A model generated the notes under the pieces. It did no database searches, was not told the origin of the DNA, and was given only the letters and a program-made list of their open reading frames with translations. Positions 8,765 to 17,773 of a stretch of 41,593 nt of DNA are shown here, piece by piece (the stretch's first letter is position 1; each line of letters opens with the position of its first letter). Location: NCBI GenBank assembly GCA_902766015.1, contig CACXCC010000083.1, forward strand, positions 1 to 41,593. The letters are read 5' to 3'. Both the position numbers and the translations under genes were made by a program. This DNA is from an uncultured Veillonellaceae bacterium. Lineage in GTDB: Bacteria; Bacillota; Negativicutes; Selenomonadales; Selenomonadaceae.

Positions 8765-9877
8765 ATGAAGATCAACTGCCTGAAAAGCGAATTGACCGGT
8801 GCCGTTGCCATCGTTTCCAAAGCCATTGCCGGGAAACCGCAGACCCCCATTCTCTCCGGTATTTACCTCAAAGCCGAAAACGGACAGCTCGAACTGCAGG
8901 CAACCAACTATGAAACGGGCTTCATCAGCCGTATTCCGGCCGAAATCGAAGAAGAAGGACAGGTTGTCGTTTCCGGACGATATTTTCAGGAAATGATCCG
9001 TAAACTGCCGGCAGACCGTGTCATTCTGACCGTCAACAACGACGAAAACACCGTTCATATCCAGTCGGGTCCGGCAAACTTCACCTTGCTGCGTATGAAT
9101 CCGGCGGAATTTCCGGTCATTCACCGGCTCGAAGGTACGCTTTCGTTCACGACGAAAGACAATATCCTCCGTACGCTGATCCGCAAAACCGTTTTTGCCT
9201 GCTCGAAAGACGAATCCCGCCCCGTTTTCACGGGCTGCTCGCTGCAGTTTGACCATACGAAACTCACGATGGCGGCGACGAACACGCACCGTCTTGCTGT
9301 CCGCACGGAAACGTTTGACACGGAAATCGGCCAGATCAACGTCATCGTTCCGGGCAAGTTCTTAAATGACCTGCTCCACTATATGACGTCGGAAATCCCG
9401 ACAGATGTCACGGTGACGTGCTCGCTGAACCAGATCAGTTTCGAGTTTGACAATCTCTATCTGACGTCGCGTCTCATCGAGGGTTCGTTCCCGAACTATC
9501 AGCGCGTCATTCCGCAGAATCTGCCGACAAGCGCCGTTGTCGACACGCAGGCATTTGCCGCAGCCGTTGACCGCGTCTCCCTCATTTCCCGTTCCGGCGA
9601 GTACAACATCATCCGCCTGCAGTTTGCAGACAATCAGATCCACATTTCGTCGAACAATCCGGAAGTCGGCAACGCCGAGGAGAGCGTCCCGGCTTCGATC
9701 GAAGGCCCGGAACTCAACATTGCGTTCAATGCGCTTTATATCAACGACGCCCTTCATGTCATCGAAAGTAAGCAGTGCCGCATCGGACTCGACCGTCCTC
9801 TGTCGCCGGTCCTGATCCGCGATGACGGAGATCCGACATTCCTTTATGTCGCTACGCCGGTACGTACGCAGAACTGA
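8765..9877 (+). CDS. dnaN: DNA polymerase III beta subunit (sliding clamp)
   Basis: DnaN forms the ring that tethers DNA polymerase III to DNA and binds many replication and repair proteins. The 370-residue length and the threefold repeat of the clamp fold (near 1-120, 130-250, 255-370) match the family, with typical segments such as FTGCSLQFD, ATNTHRLAVR and EGSFPNYQRVIP. The ATG at 8765 has the ribosome binding site AAAGGAAG. It follows the origin unwinding region and is probably transcribed with yaaA and recF. Confidence 0.97.
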   Translation: MKINCLKSELTGAVAIVSKAIAGKPQTPILSGIYLKAENGQLELQATNYETGFISRIPAEIEEEGQVVVSGRYFQEMIRKLPADRVILTVNNDENTVHIQSGPANFTLLRMNPAEFPVIHRLEGTLSFTTKDNILRTLIRKTVFACSKDESRPVFTGCSLQFDHTKLTMAATNTHRLAVRTETFDTEIGQINVIVPGKFLNDLLHYMTSEIPTDVTVTCSLNQISFEFDNLYLTSRLIEGSFPNYQRVIPQNLPTSAVVDTQAFAAAVDRVSLISRSGEYNIIRLQFADNQIHISSNNPEVGNAEESVPASIEGPELNIAFNALYINDALHVIESKQCRIGLDRPLSPVLIRDDGDPTFLYVATPVRTQN

Positions 9878-9889
9878 GGAGGATAAACG

Positions 9890-10120
9890 ATGAACGAAAC
9901 ACCGGAAATCGTCACGATTGACACGGAAGAAATCCAGCTTGACCAGTTCCTCAAATGGGCCGGCGCAACCGCCTCGGGCGGCGAAGTCAAGGCGCTCATC
10001 GCCGAAGGCCTCGTTTACCGCAACGGCGAAAAGGAATCGGCACGCAGACGCCGCCTGCACGACGGCGACGTCATTACAGTCAAGGGACTCGGGTCCTATC
10101 AGGTGAAAGTAAAGGGATAA
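9890..10120 (+). CDS. yaaA: S4-domain RNA-binding protein YaaA (RlbA-like)
   Basis: A 76-residue protein with a single S4 RNA-binding domain: LDQFLKWAGATASGGEVKALI followed by EGLVYRNGE and a basic stretch SARRRRLHDGD. It is the small gene conserved between dnaN and recF in Firmicutes, thought to act in ribosome assembly or RNA binding; its exact role is not established. The ribosome binding site GAGGAGG precedes the ATG. It lies 12 nt after dnaN and 3 nt before recF, so all three are clearly co-transcribed. Confidence 0.9.
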   Translation: MNETPEIVTIDTEEIQLDQFLKWAGATASGGEVKALIAEGLVYRNGEKESARRRRLHDGDVITVKGLGSYQVKVKG

Positions 10121-10123
10121 AGA

Positions 10124-11248
10124 ATGTATGTTCGTTCTTTAATTCTGAAAGATTTTCGAAATTATCCGGAACTCGAACTGGAGTTTTCTCCGGAAATTAA
10201 TTTATTCTTAGGACAAAATGCCCAAGGAAAGACGAATATCCTCGAGGCTGTTTTCTATGCGTCACTGGGACGTTCGCACCGGACGCATACGGATACGGAT
10301 CTCATCCGCTGGGATCAGCCGGGCGCCGATGTCAAATTGACGGTCATGCGCCTCGGCGTCGAAAATACGATCGAGTTCCGTTTCGGACGCGGCGAGCGTC
10401 GGCGCATTCTCGTTAACGGTCAGGGTGTACGCCCGAAAGATCTGCTGGGGCATCTCAATACCGTACTCTTTTCGCCGGAAGATCTCATGCTCATCAAGGG
10501 CGCTCCCGTCGGCAGACGGCGCTTCCTCGACGGCGAGATTTCTCAGGCGAGTCCCGCGTATTATCATGAACTGCTGGTGTTTCAGCGTCTCTTAAACCAG
10601 CGAAACGCTCTCCTCAAGAAAATCCGCGAACGTCAGGCGCGGACGGATATGCTGGCGCTCTGGGACGATCAAATGGCTGTCAGCGCGGAGCGGATTGTCA
10701 AAAAACGTCTCGAGGCCGTTTCGCGTCTCAGTATGCTCGCCAATCTCATGCAGCGGCGTCTGTCGGGGAGTCTCGAAAACCTTGCCGTCGACTACGACAT
10801 TGCGGGCGTTGAGGGCGATACGGCAAAATCGTCCGATGTGGCTAAAAATTACGCCGCATGGTATAATAAAGTATTGACGCAAACGCGGGAACGGGATATT
10901 CTGCGCGGGACGACGGGAACGGGACCGCATCACGATGACCTCGTGTTTTCGGTCAACGGTGTCAATCTGCGCTCGTTCGGCTCACAGGGGCAGCAGCGTA
11001 CCGGCGTGCTCTCGCTGAAACTCGCGGAACTTGAGTTTCTGCGCGCGGAAACGGGCGAATACCCGGTGCTGCTTCTCGATGACGTCATGAGCGAGCTTGA
11101 CGCGTCGCGCCGCCGTCAACTTTTGGCTTTTATCGGCCGGGAGCGGATCCAGACGATTATTACGGCGGCAGACCGCGCATACTTCCCGCCGCGCCAGACG
11201 GGGACGGTGTTCCTCGTCAAAGCCGGTACGGTTGAAAAACAGGGGTAA
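10124..11248 (+). CDS. recF: DNA replication and repair protein RecF
   Basis: RecF is an SMC-like ATPase that loads RecA at single-strand gaps together with RecO and RecR. The 374-residue protein shows Walker A GQNAQGKT (30-37), the ABC signature region FGSQGQQRT and Walker B VLLLDDVMSELD. The start lies 3 nt after yaaA, so its translation is probably coupled. Length is normal for the family. Its place after dnaN-yaaA is standard for Firmicutes. Confidence 0.96.
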   Translation: MYVRSLILKDFRNYPELELEFSPEINLFLGQNAQGKTNILEAVFYASLGRSHRTHTDTDLIRWDQPGADVKLTVMRLGVENTIEFRFGRGERRRILVNGQGVRPKDLLGHLNTVLFSPEDLMLIKGAPVGRRRFLDGEISQASPAYYHELLVFQRLLNQRNALLKKIRERQARTDMLALWDDQMAVSAERIVKKRLEAVSRLSMLANLMQRRLSGSLENLAVDYDIAGVEGDTAKSSDVAKNYAAWYNKVLTQTRERDILRGTTGTGPHHDDLVFSVNGVNLRSFGSQGQQRTGVLSLKLAELEFLRAETGEYPVLLLDDVMSELDASRRRQLLAFIGRERIQTIITAADRAYFPPRQTGTVFLVKAGTVEKQG

Positions 11249-11251
11249 ACG

Positions 11252-12205
11252 ATGGCAAAACGCACGCCGGGATTTGAGAAGCCCGATACACTCATACCGA
11301 AAGCAATCCGCAATCTCGGCCCCGAGATTGCGCAGAAATACTACGAGAACTGGGCCGTTTGGCATTGGCGCGATATCGTCGGGAAAGATTTTGCGCGTCA
11401 CGTCCGCGCCGTCAAGGTCGAACGGGATGTACTCTATCTTTCCTGCTATGAATCCGTCTGGCAGAATGAAGCGAGGATGCTCATGCCGCAGCTCGTCAGT
11501 AAAGTCAATACGTTTGCGGGTCAAAAACTGATCCGTGAGATCCGTTTCGTGTCATTCCGCGAACTGCGGGATTGGCGTGAAGAAGCGGAGACAAAGCGCG
11601 GGCAAACAGCCGCGGCGGAACGGAAAAAAACGGCAGCGCGGAAGCAGACGGTTTTGACGGATGCGGAAATCCGTCAGGCAAGGGATGACGGCAAACGGTT
11701 TGCCTTTGACGCGGATCTCGAGCGTGCCGTCATGAAAGTGTCCCTCGGACGAAAAAAAATGAAACGCTGGCAGGAACAGGAAAACTGGCAGCCGTGTCAG
11801 CGCTGCGGCACGATGACAGAGCCCGGAACGGTCTTTTGTCCCGCCTGCCGACGCGCGAGACACGCGGAACTTCGCAGTCGTATCCGCGCCGTTTTGCGGG
11901 ATATTCCTTGGGCGCACTGCAATGAAGTTCGCACATATGTTCCGGAATGTACGCCGTCCATGCTCAACGAACAGCGGGCAATTCTCGTGCAGCAGCTCGC
12001 CGCAAAAGTTGACGTCAATGACACGACGAGCCTCGACGCGAAGACCCTGGTCATGCTTTACCGCTGCATCCCGCCGGGAGAGTTGACGGATGAAAATGTC
12101 AGACGCGCGTTATATCGTCTGCGTTTTGACCTGCATCGTCCGCGGGATTACCGGACGCCGAAACGCTATGATGTCATCGGCAGGCACAGAAAGAAGGGAA
12201 ATTGA
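11252..12205 (+). CDS. DciA-like (DUF721) protein fused to a zinc ribbon and a C-terminal domain
   Basis: Residues about 13-108 resemble DUF721/DciA, the family that loads or supports the replicative helicase in bacteria lacking DnaC or DnaI; the WRDIVGKDFARH and YLSCYESVWQNE segments are typical. After a charged linker comes a zinc-ribbon motif with cysteines at 182, 185, 196 and 199 (CQRC...CPAC), then about 110 further residues without a family I recognise. At 317 residues it is about twice a normal DciA. It starts 3 nt after recF and overlaps the next gene by one base. A helicase-loading role is inferred from family and context. Confidence 0.8.
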   Translation: MAKRTPGFEKPDTLIPKAIRNLGPEIAQKYYENWAVWHWRDIVGKDFARHVRAVKVERDVLYLSCYESVWQNEARMLMPQLVSKVNTFAGQKLIREIRFVSFRELRDWREEAETKRGQTAAAERKKTAARKQTVLTDAEIRQARDDGKRFAFDADLERAVMKVSLGRKKMKRWQEQENWQPCQRCGTMTEPGTVFCPACRRARHAELRSRIRAVLRDIPWAHCNEVRTYVPECTPSMLNEQRAILVQQLAAKVDVNDTTSLDAKTLVMLYRCIPPGELTDENVRRALYRLRFDLHRPRDYRTPKRYDVIGRHRKKGN

Positions 12206-12468
12206 TGTTTCTTCATCTGGGAAACGGCATTTCCGTACGCGAAGAAGAAATTTTAGGTATATACGATTATAACCTGTTCCGGTCGGGGGAAAACCGGCGT
12301 TACCTGACGGAACGTCAATCCCGTATGATTTACCCGGAAGACCGGGAACAGCCGGTCAAGGCGGTTGTCGTGACGTCAGATGCGATTTACTTTTCCTGCA
12401 TCGCGCCGGTGACCCTGTACCGCCGCGCCGGATTATTTACACGCCTCGGCAGGAAACTGCGGCAGTAA
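12205..12468 (+). CDS. remB: RemB/YaaB-like DUF370 protein
   Basis: This 87-residue protein matches the DUF370 family (MFLHLGNGISVREEEILGIYDYNL), related to RemA and RemB, small DNA-binding regulators of matrix and osmoprotection genes in Bacillus. It is conserved between recF and gyrB. The ATG overlaps the previous stop in the form TGATG, so the two are translationally coupled. A TTG one codon earlier is possible but less likely. Target genes cannot be inferred from the window. Confidence 0.85.
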   Translation: MFLHLGNGISVREEEILGIYDYNLFRSGENRRYLTERQSRMIYPEDREQPVKAVVVTSDAIYFSCIAPVTLYRRAGLFTRLGRKLRQ

Positions 12469-14589
<2,121 letters not shown>

Positions 14590-14627
14590 CGTCAAAACAC
14601 GGTACACAGAGAAAGAAGGTGTCAGCC

Positions 14628-14843
14628 GTGAAAGAACCGAAAAGTTACTTAATCAAAGACACGACACGCGAACAGCGCATCGCCATTGTCCGTCGTTCCC
14701 TGCACTGCACGGGAGCGTGCGACAACTGCATGGGATGTTCGGGCGGACTTGACCCGTGGGAGATGTACGAGCCGTATATCGAAGGCGAAAAAGAGATCCG
14801 CGAGATCAACATGGAATACCGTACGTCATACGGTATTCACTGA
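14628..14843 (+). CDS. Small cysteine-rich conserved-looking protein of unknown function
   Basis: A 71-residue protein beginning at GTG (14628) after the ribosome binding site AAGAAGGTG. It contains four closely spaced cysteines at 27, 31, 34 and 37 (C-x3-C-x2-C-x2-C) in a glycine-rich stretch, flanked by charged helices and ending in TSYGIH. The spacing would suit a metal ion or an iron-sulfur cluster. It follows gyrB by 38 nt and likely shares its transcript. I do not recognise a named family, and no function is assigned. Confidence 0.7.
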   Translation: MKEPKSYLIKDTTREQRIAIVRRSLHCTGACDNCMGCSGGLDPWEMYEPYIEGEKEIREINMEYRTSYGIH

Positions 14844-14847
14844 TGTC

Positions 14848-14876
14848 TTGCCAACGAGTCAAAGGTATAGTATAAT
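14848..14876 (+). promoter_or_regulatory. Promoter for the manganese riboswitch-terC transcript
   Basis: TTGCCA (14848-14853), a 17-bp spacer and a perfect TATAAT (14871-14876) lie right after the small cysteine-rich gene. Transcription would start near 14883, just before the riboswitch aptamer. Confidence 0.8.
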
Positions 14877-14889
14877 ACGCATATAGAGA

Positions 14890-14984
14890 TGCTCTCGACA
14901 AGGGGAGTAGCTGAACGGCCGGATATCGTCAGAACGGATGTCAATCCCGGTACGGCCGACAGATGATGTAAGCAAGACCTTGTC
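14890..14984 (+). ncRNA. yybP-ykoY (Mn2+) riboswitch aptamer
   Basis: The hallmark AAGGGGAGTAGC (14900-14911) of the yybP-ykoY class is present, downstream of a promoter and upstream of a TerC-family gene, the usual partner of this riboswitch. The closing stem can form between GACAAGG (14897-14903) and CCTTGTC (14978-14984). The second strand is also part of the terminator 5' arm, so aptamer folding with Mn2+ should block the terminator. This predicts an ON switch, as known for the class. Confidence 0.88.
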
Positions 14985-15024
14985 CCGATGAAGTGAACAC
15001 TGCTTTGTCGGGGCAGGGTCTTTT
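14974..15024 (+). terminator. Terminator forming the expression platform of the Mn2+ riboswitch
   Basis: Arms 14974-14988 and 15008-15022 pair over 15 bp with two G-U wobbles and are followed by a short T tract (TCTTTTC). The 5' arm shares seven bases with the aptamer closing stem, so the two structures exclude each other. Confidence 0.85.
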
Positions 15025-15055
15025 CGTATCTCTAGCGATTGAAGGAGGAATTGCG

Positions 15056-15757
15056 TTGGAATCATTCCTTGCCGGCATGTTCTCGCCGGAATGGTGGGCG
15101 GCTCTTTCGGGAATTTTGCTTCTCGATCTGCTGCTTTCCGGGGATAACGCCGTCATGATTGCTCTCGCGAGTCACAGTCTGCCGCCGGAAAGCCGTCAAA
15201 AAGCGGTTATCATCGGCGGACTCGGCGCCGTTTTCGTCCGCATCAGCTGTACGCTGTTTGCGACGGGACTGCTCGCCGCGCCGTATCTGAAGTTCATCGG
15301 CGGCTTTTTGCTGCTTGCGATCGCGATGAAGCTCGTATCGGAAGATCCGGGCGGCGGAGGCAGCGATAAGGAACAAAAGCAGCCGAAAACACTCGGATCG
15401 GCGATCCGCACGATCATCATTGCGGATTTTATCATGAGTCTCGATAACATTCTCGCACTTGCCGGTGTCGCCAATACGGTACCGGACGGCAAATGGAGTC
15501 TGATTATCTGCGGTCTCATGGTCAGCATTCCGATCGTACTCTGCGGTGCGCAGTTCTTCCTGCTCATCATGCTGAAAATCCCGGCTCTCGTCTACGTGGG
15601 CGGCGCCATTCTCGGCTATACGGCCGCGGAACTCATGACGACGGATCCGACGCTCGGAGGCAGCGCGGAACCGTACGCACTCGCCCTCAAAATCGGCTAC
15701 GTTGCCCTCGTCGTCGGTTTCGGCATTCTCTACAAGCGCCGGAAAAGCGCCGATTAA
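15056..15757 (+). CDS. TerC-family membrane protein (YjbE/YceF type), probable Mn2+ exporter
   Basis: A 233-residue integral membrane protein with about seven hydrophobic segments and the two TerC signatures LLSGDNAVMIALA and MSLDNILALAGV, whose acidic residues are thought to handle metal ions. TerC proteins controlled by the yybP-ykoY riboswitch act in manganese efflux or in loading secreted metalloenzymes in Bacillus. Translation starts at TTG (15056) with a strong ribosome binding site (GAAGGAGG, 7 nt); upstream in-frame codons fall inside the terminator. The riboswitch strongly supports a role in manganese balance. Confidence 0.9.
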   Translation: MESFLAGMFSPEWWAALSGILLLDLLLSGDNAVMIALASHSLPPESRQKAVIIGGLGAVFVRISCTLFATGLLAAPYLKFIGGFLLLAIAMKLVSEDPGGGGSDKEQKQPKTLGSAIRTIIIADFIMSLDNILALAGVANTVPDGKWSLIICGLMVSIPIVLCGAQFFLLIMLKIPALVYVGGAILGYTAAELMTTDPTLGGSAEPYALALKIGYVALVVGFGILYKRRKSAD

Positions 15758-15790
15758 TCCGAATGGATTCTCTTTAGGAGGTTTTTTAAA

Positions 15791-16648
15791 ATGAACACGT
15801 TTAAAACAGCTGTCCTCATGGCCTTGTTAATGGGCCTCATGGTAGCCATCGGCGGATTTGTCGCCGGTTCGACCGGCGCGACGTTTATGCTCGTCATTGC
15901 CGTCGGCATGAATTTCTTTACGTATTGGAACTGTGACAAAATGGTTCTCAAGGCTTACGGTGCCGAGCCTTTAGAGCGCGAACAGGCTCCGGAGCTTTAC
16001 GGACTCGTGGAAAGCCTTGCCCAGCGTGCGGGGCTGCCGATGCCGAAAGTCGCCATTGTCGACTCGGATGTTCCGAACGCATTTGCGACGGGACGCAACC
16101 CGGAACACGCCGCCGTCGTTGTCACGACGGGCATTATGCGCGTTTTGACGTATCAGGAACTTTCGGGCGTCCTCGGCCACGAGCTCACGCACGTCAAAAA
16201 CCGCGATATTTTGACGTCAACGATCGCGTCAACGATGGCAACCATGATTTCGTGGATCGCCAATATTCTGCAGTTCTCGGCCATTTTCGGCAACAGTGAC
16301 GACGAAGGCGGCAATCCGATCGCGTCCCTTGCGATGGCCCTCATCGCGCCGATCGCCGCTTCGATCATCCAGCTTGCCATCTCCCGTTCGCGCGAATACG
16401 AGGCGGATAAAGGCGGCGGCGAAATCTGCGGCAATCCGAACTATCTCGCCGACGCGCTTGAAAAAATCGAATACTACGCGATGCACGCACAGCCGATGCG
16501 TCAGGCCACGCCGCAGACGTCCAATCTCTTCATCGTCAACCCGCTCGAAGGCGCCGGCAAAACGCTCGCGAACCTCTTCAGCACGCACCCTGACACGGCC
16601 GAACGCATCGCCCGCCTGCGCCATCAGGCTGCGGAGATCGGGAAATGA
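15791..16648 (+). CDS. htpX: Membrane metalloprotease HtpX (M48 family)
   Basis: HtpX is a zinc protease of the cytoplasmic membrane that degrades damaged membrane proteins. The 285-residue protein has two N-terminal membrane segments, the catalytic HELTH at 130-134, two further hydrophobic segments (about 142-190) and the third metal ligand region SREYEAD. It ends with THPDTAERIARLR, typical of the family. The ribosome binding site is AGGAGG. It lies 33 nt after the TerC gene and may share its riboswitch-controlled transcript, tying membrane-protein quality control to manganese. Confidence 0.95.
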   Translation: MNTFKTAVLMALLMGLMVAIGGFVAGSTGATFMLVIAVGMNFFTYWNCDKMVLKAYGAEPLEREQAPELYGLVESLAQRAGLPMPKVAIVDSDVPNAFATGRNPEHAAVVVTTGIMRVLTYQELSGVLGHELTHVKNRDILTSTIASTMATMISWIANILQFSAIFGNSDDEGGNPIASLAMALIAPIAASIIQLAISRSREYEADKGGGEICGNPNYLADALEKIEYYAMHAQPMRQATPQTSNLFIVNPLEGAGKTLANLFSTHPDTAERIARLRHQAAEIGK

Positions 16649-16786
16649 AATAGGAATTGACCTTGACATTCTGAGGGAAAACACCCCTGCCCCTCTTCTT
16701 TATCGTTATGTTACGTTTCTGGGAAGATCAGCAAGGGAAACACCGCTCCCCCCGATCTCCCTTATTTATCCGCAATATCCGTATAT

Positions 16787-16817
16787 AAAAAGAGACCTGC
16801 CAAGAGGCAGGTCTTTT
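16787..16817. terminator. Bidirectional intrinsic terminator
   Basis: GACCTGCC (16794-16801) and GGCAGGTC (16806-16813) form a perfect stem with an AAGA loop. An A-run precedes it and a T-run follows, so it can stop transcription from htpX on the plus strand and from the kinase-like gene on the minus strand. The 16649-16786 stretch before it shows nothing I can identify. Confidence 0.85.
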
Positions 16818-16840
16818 ATATTACCCCGCTCAGGGGGAAA

Positions 16841-17392
16841 TCAATTCAATCGTTTTTCGCAGTGCATGATCGCGAGGAGCTGGTTTGCGGCATCGTCAAG
16901 GCTGCCTGTGTTCTTAATGACACAGTCTGTGAGTTTCCAGCCGTCGACGTCGCCGCCGTCGTGATCATCCTGCAGCTGCTGACGAATCGTCTCATAATCG
17001 GCACCCATCTTCAACATGCGCTGGATCTGGACATCATAGTCCACCATGAGGAAAATCGTTACAAGTCGTTCGCCGAGGAGCTCTTTCAGGGCAGGCAGAG
17101 CCGGCAAATCGATGAGCATAATGCTCGTCGGATTCTCATCGAGAGCCTGAAGCGTTTCCTGCTGGCGAATACCGAACGTGATACCGTGATACGTGTACGT
17201 CATGAGATACTGACGATTTCCGAATTCCTGACGGCTGACACAGCAGGCAGGGCTTGTTTCCCGTCCCTCCGGGAGATCATTCAGGCAGGTGTCAAGTGAC
17301 AGGATCGGAATACCGAGTTCGCTCATCTTCGCAGCTAAGGCCGTCTTGCCGGACGCGTGCGGTCCGACTAAGGCGTAGATTCGATTGTCCAT
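16841..17392 (-). CDS. P-loop kinase-like protein related to guanylate kinases
   Basis: A 183-residue protein with a P-loop GPHASGKT (10-17) at its start. A later YTYHGITFGI segment and a C-terminal DCVIKNTGSLDDAANQLLAI resemble the substrate-lid and final helix of guanylate kinases. Key guanylate-binding residues are not clearly conserved, so I would not call it Gmk. It may phosphorylate another nucleotide or act as a sensor. The ATG at 17392 is 12 nt from AAAGGAG, a long spacing. It stands alone on the minus strand among plus-strand genes, with its own promoter and a hairpin-bearing leader. Confidence 0.7.
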   Translation of the reverse strand: MDNRIYALVGPHASGKTALAAKMSELGIPILSLDTCLNDLPEGRETSPACCVSRQEFGNRQYLMTYTYHGITFGIRQQETLQALDENPTSIMLIDLPALPALKELLGERLVTIFLMVDYDVQIQRMLKMGADYETIRQQLQDDHDGGDVDGWKLTDCVIKNTGSLDDAANQLLAIMHCEKRLN

Positions 17393-17472
17393 AAATGTGT
17401 GTTTCTCCTTTTTGCAGTTGTGGACTTCGACACCAATAAACACAAAATTTTCTGATTATTCTCGAGGGAAGG

Positions 17473-17504
17473 AAAACAAAAACGGGAACTACCGAACGTT
17501 CCCG
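17473..17504 (-). terminator. Terminator-like hairpin in the leader of the kinase-like gene
   Basis: On the minus strand CGGGAAC and GTTCCCG (17504-17498 and 17489-17483) form a 7-bp stem with an 8-nt loop, followed by TTTTTGTTTT. It lies about 50-90 nt downstream of a good minus promoter and 80 nt before the kinase-like start. It may attenuate that gene or end a short RNA. Confidence 0.65.
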
Positions 17505-17531
17505 CCTTTGCCGCCTCTATACCTTCTGCCG

Positions 17532-17551
17532 GAGGTTATAAAACTAACCTC
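17532..17551 (-). other. Hairpin near the 5' end of the kinase-like gene leader
   Basis: GAGGTTA (17532-17538) and TAACCTC (17545-17551) form a perfect 7-bp stem with a 6-nt loop. Together with the terminator-like hairpin about 30 nt downstream it makes a compact two-hairpin leader. I could not match it to a known riboswitch or T-box. Confidence 0.5.
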
Positions 17552-17563
17552 TCTCCCATACTC

Positions 17564-17592
17564 ATTATACGTTATTTAACAGAAAATTGCAA
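17564..17592 (-). promoter_or_regulatory. Minus-strand promoter for the kinase-like gene or a short RNA
   Basis: Read leftwards: TTGCAA (17592-17587), a 17-bp spacer and a perfect TATAAT (17569-17564). The predicted start is near 17557, leaving a leader of about 165 nt before the kinase-like ATG. Confidence 0.7.
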
Positions 17593-17621
17593 TGATGAAA
17601 CGGTATTTTGACGTCAACAGC

Positions 17622-17660
17622 TGTCAAATTTTTGACAAATCTGTCAATAAATCCCATAAA
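17622..17660 (+). promoter_or_regulatory. Operator-like palindrome overlapping the thrC-like gene promoter
   Basis: TGTCAAATTTTTGACA (17622-17637) is a perfect 7-2-7 palindrome. Its right half doubles as a consensus -35 (TTGACA, 17632-17637), with CATAAA 17 bp further on as a plausible -10 (17655-17660). Another TGTCAA follows at 17642-17647, and TTGACGTCAA lies just upstream. A repressor binding here would block the promoter. The rest of the 381-bp gap (17393-17773) holds the divergent promoter and leader listed separately, plus about 105 nt of leader in which I see nothing else. Confidence 0.55.
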
Positions 17661-17773
17661 AACTTCCGACGAGAAAAGGTATTTGTTCCCTGCGTGGCGA
17701 ATAGATAAATTAAGTTGCAATTCCGATGCTTTAGAACGAAGTAATAGACAACAACAAGGAAGAAGGTTTATTT

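Noticed and set aside
17468-17560. T-box leader
   Set aside because: AAGGCGGGAACG only loosely resembles the T-box sequence, there is no specifier stem, and the gene downstream is not an amino-acid gene.
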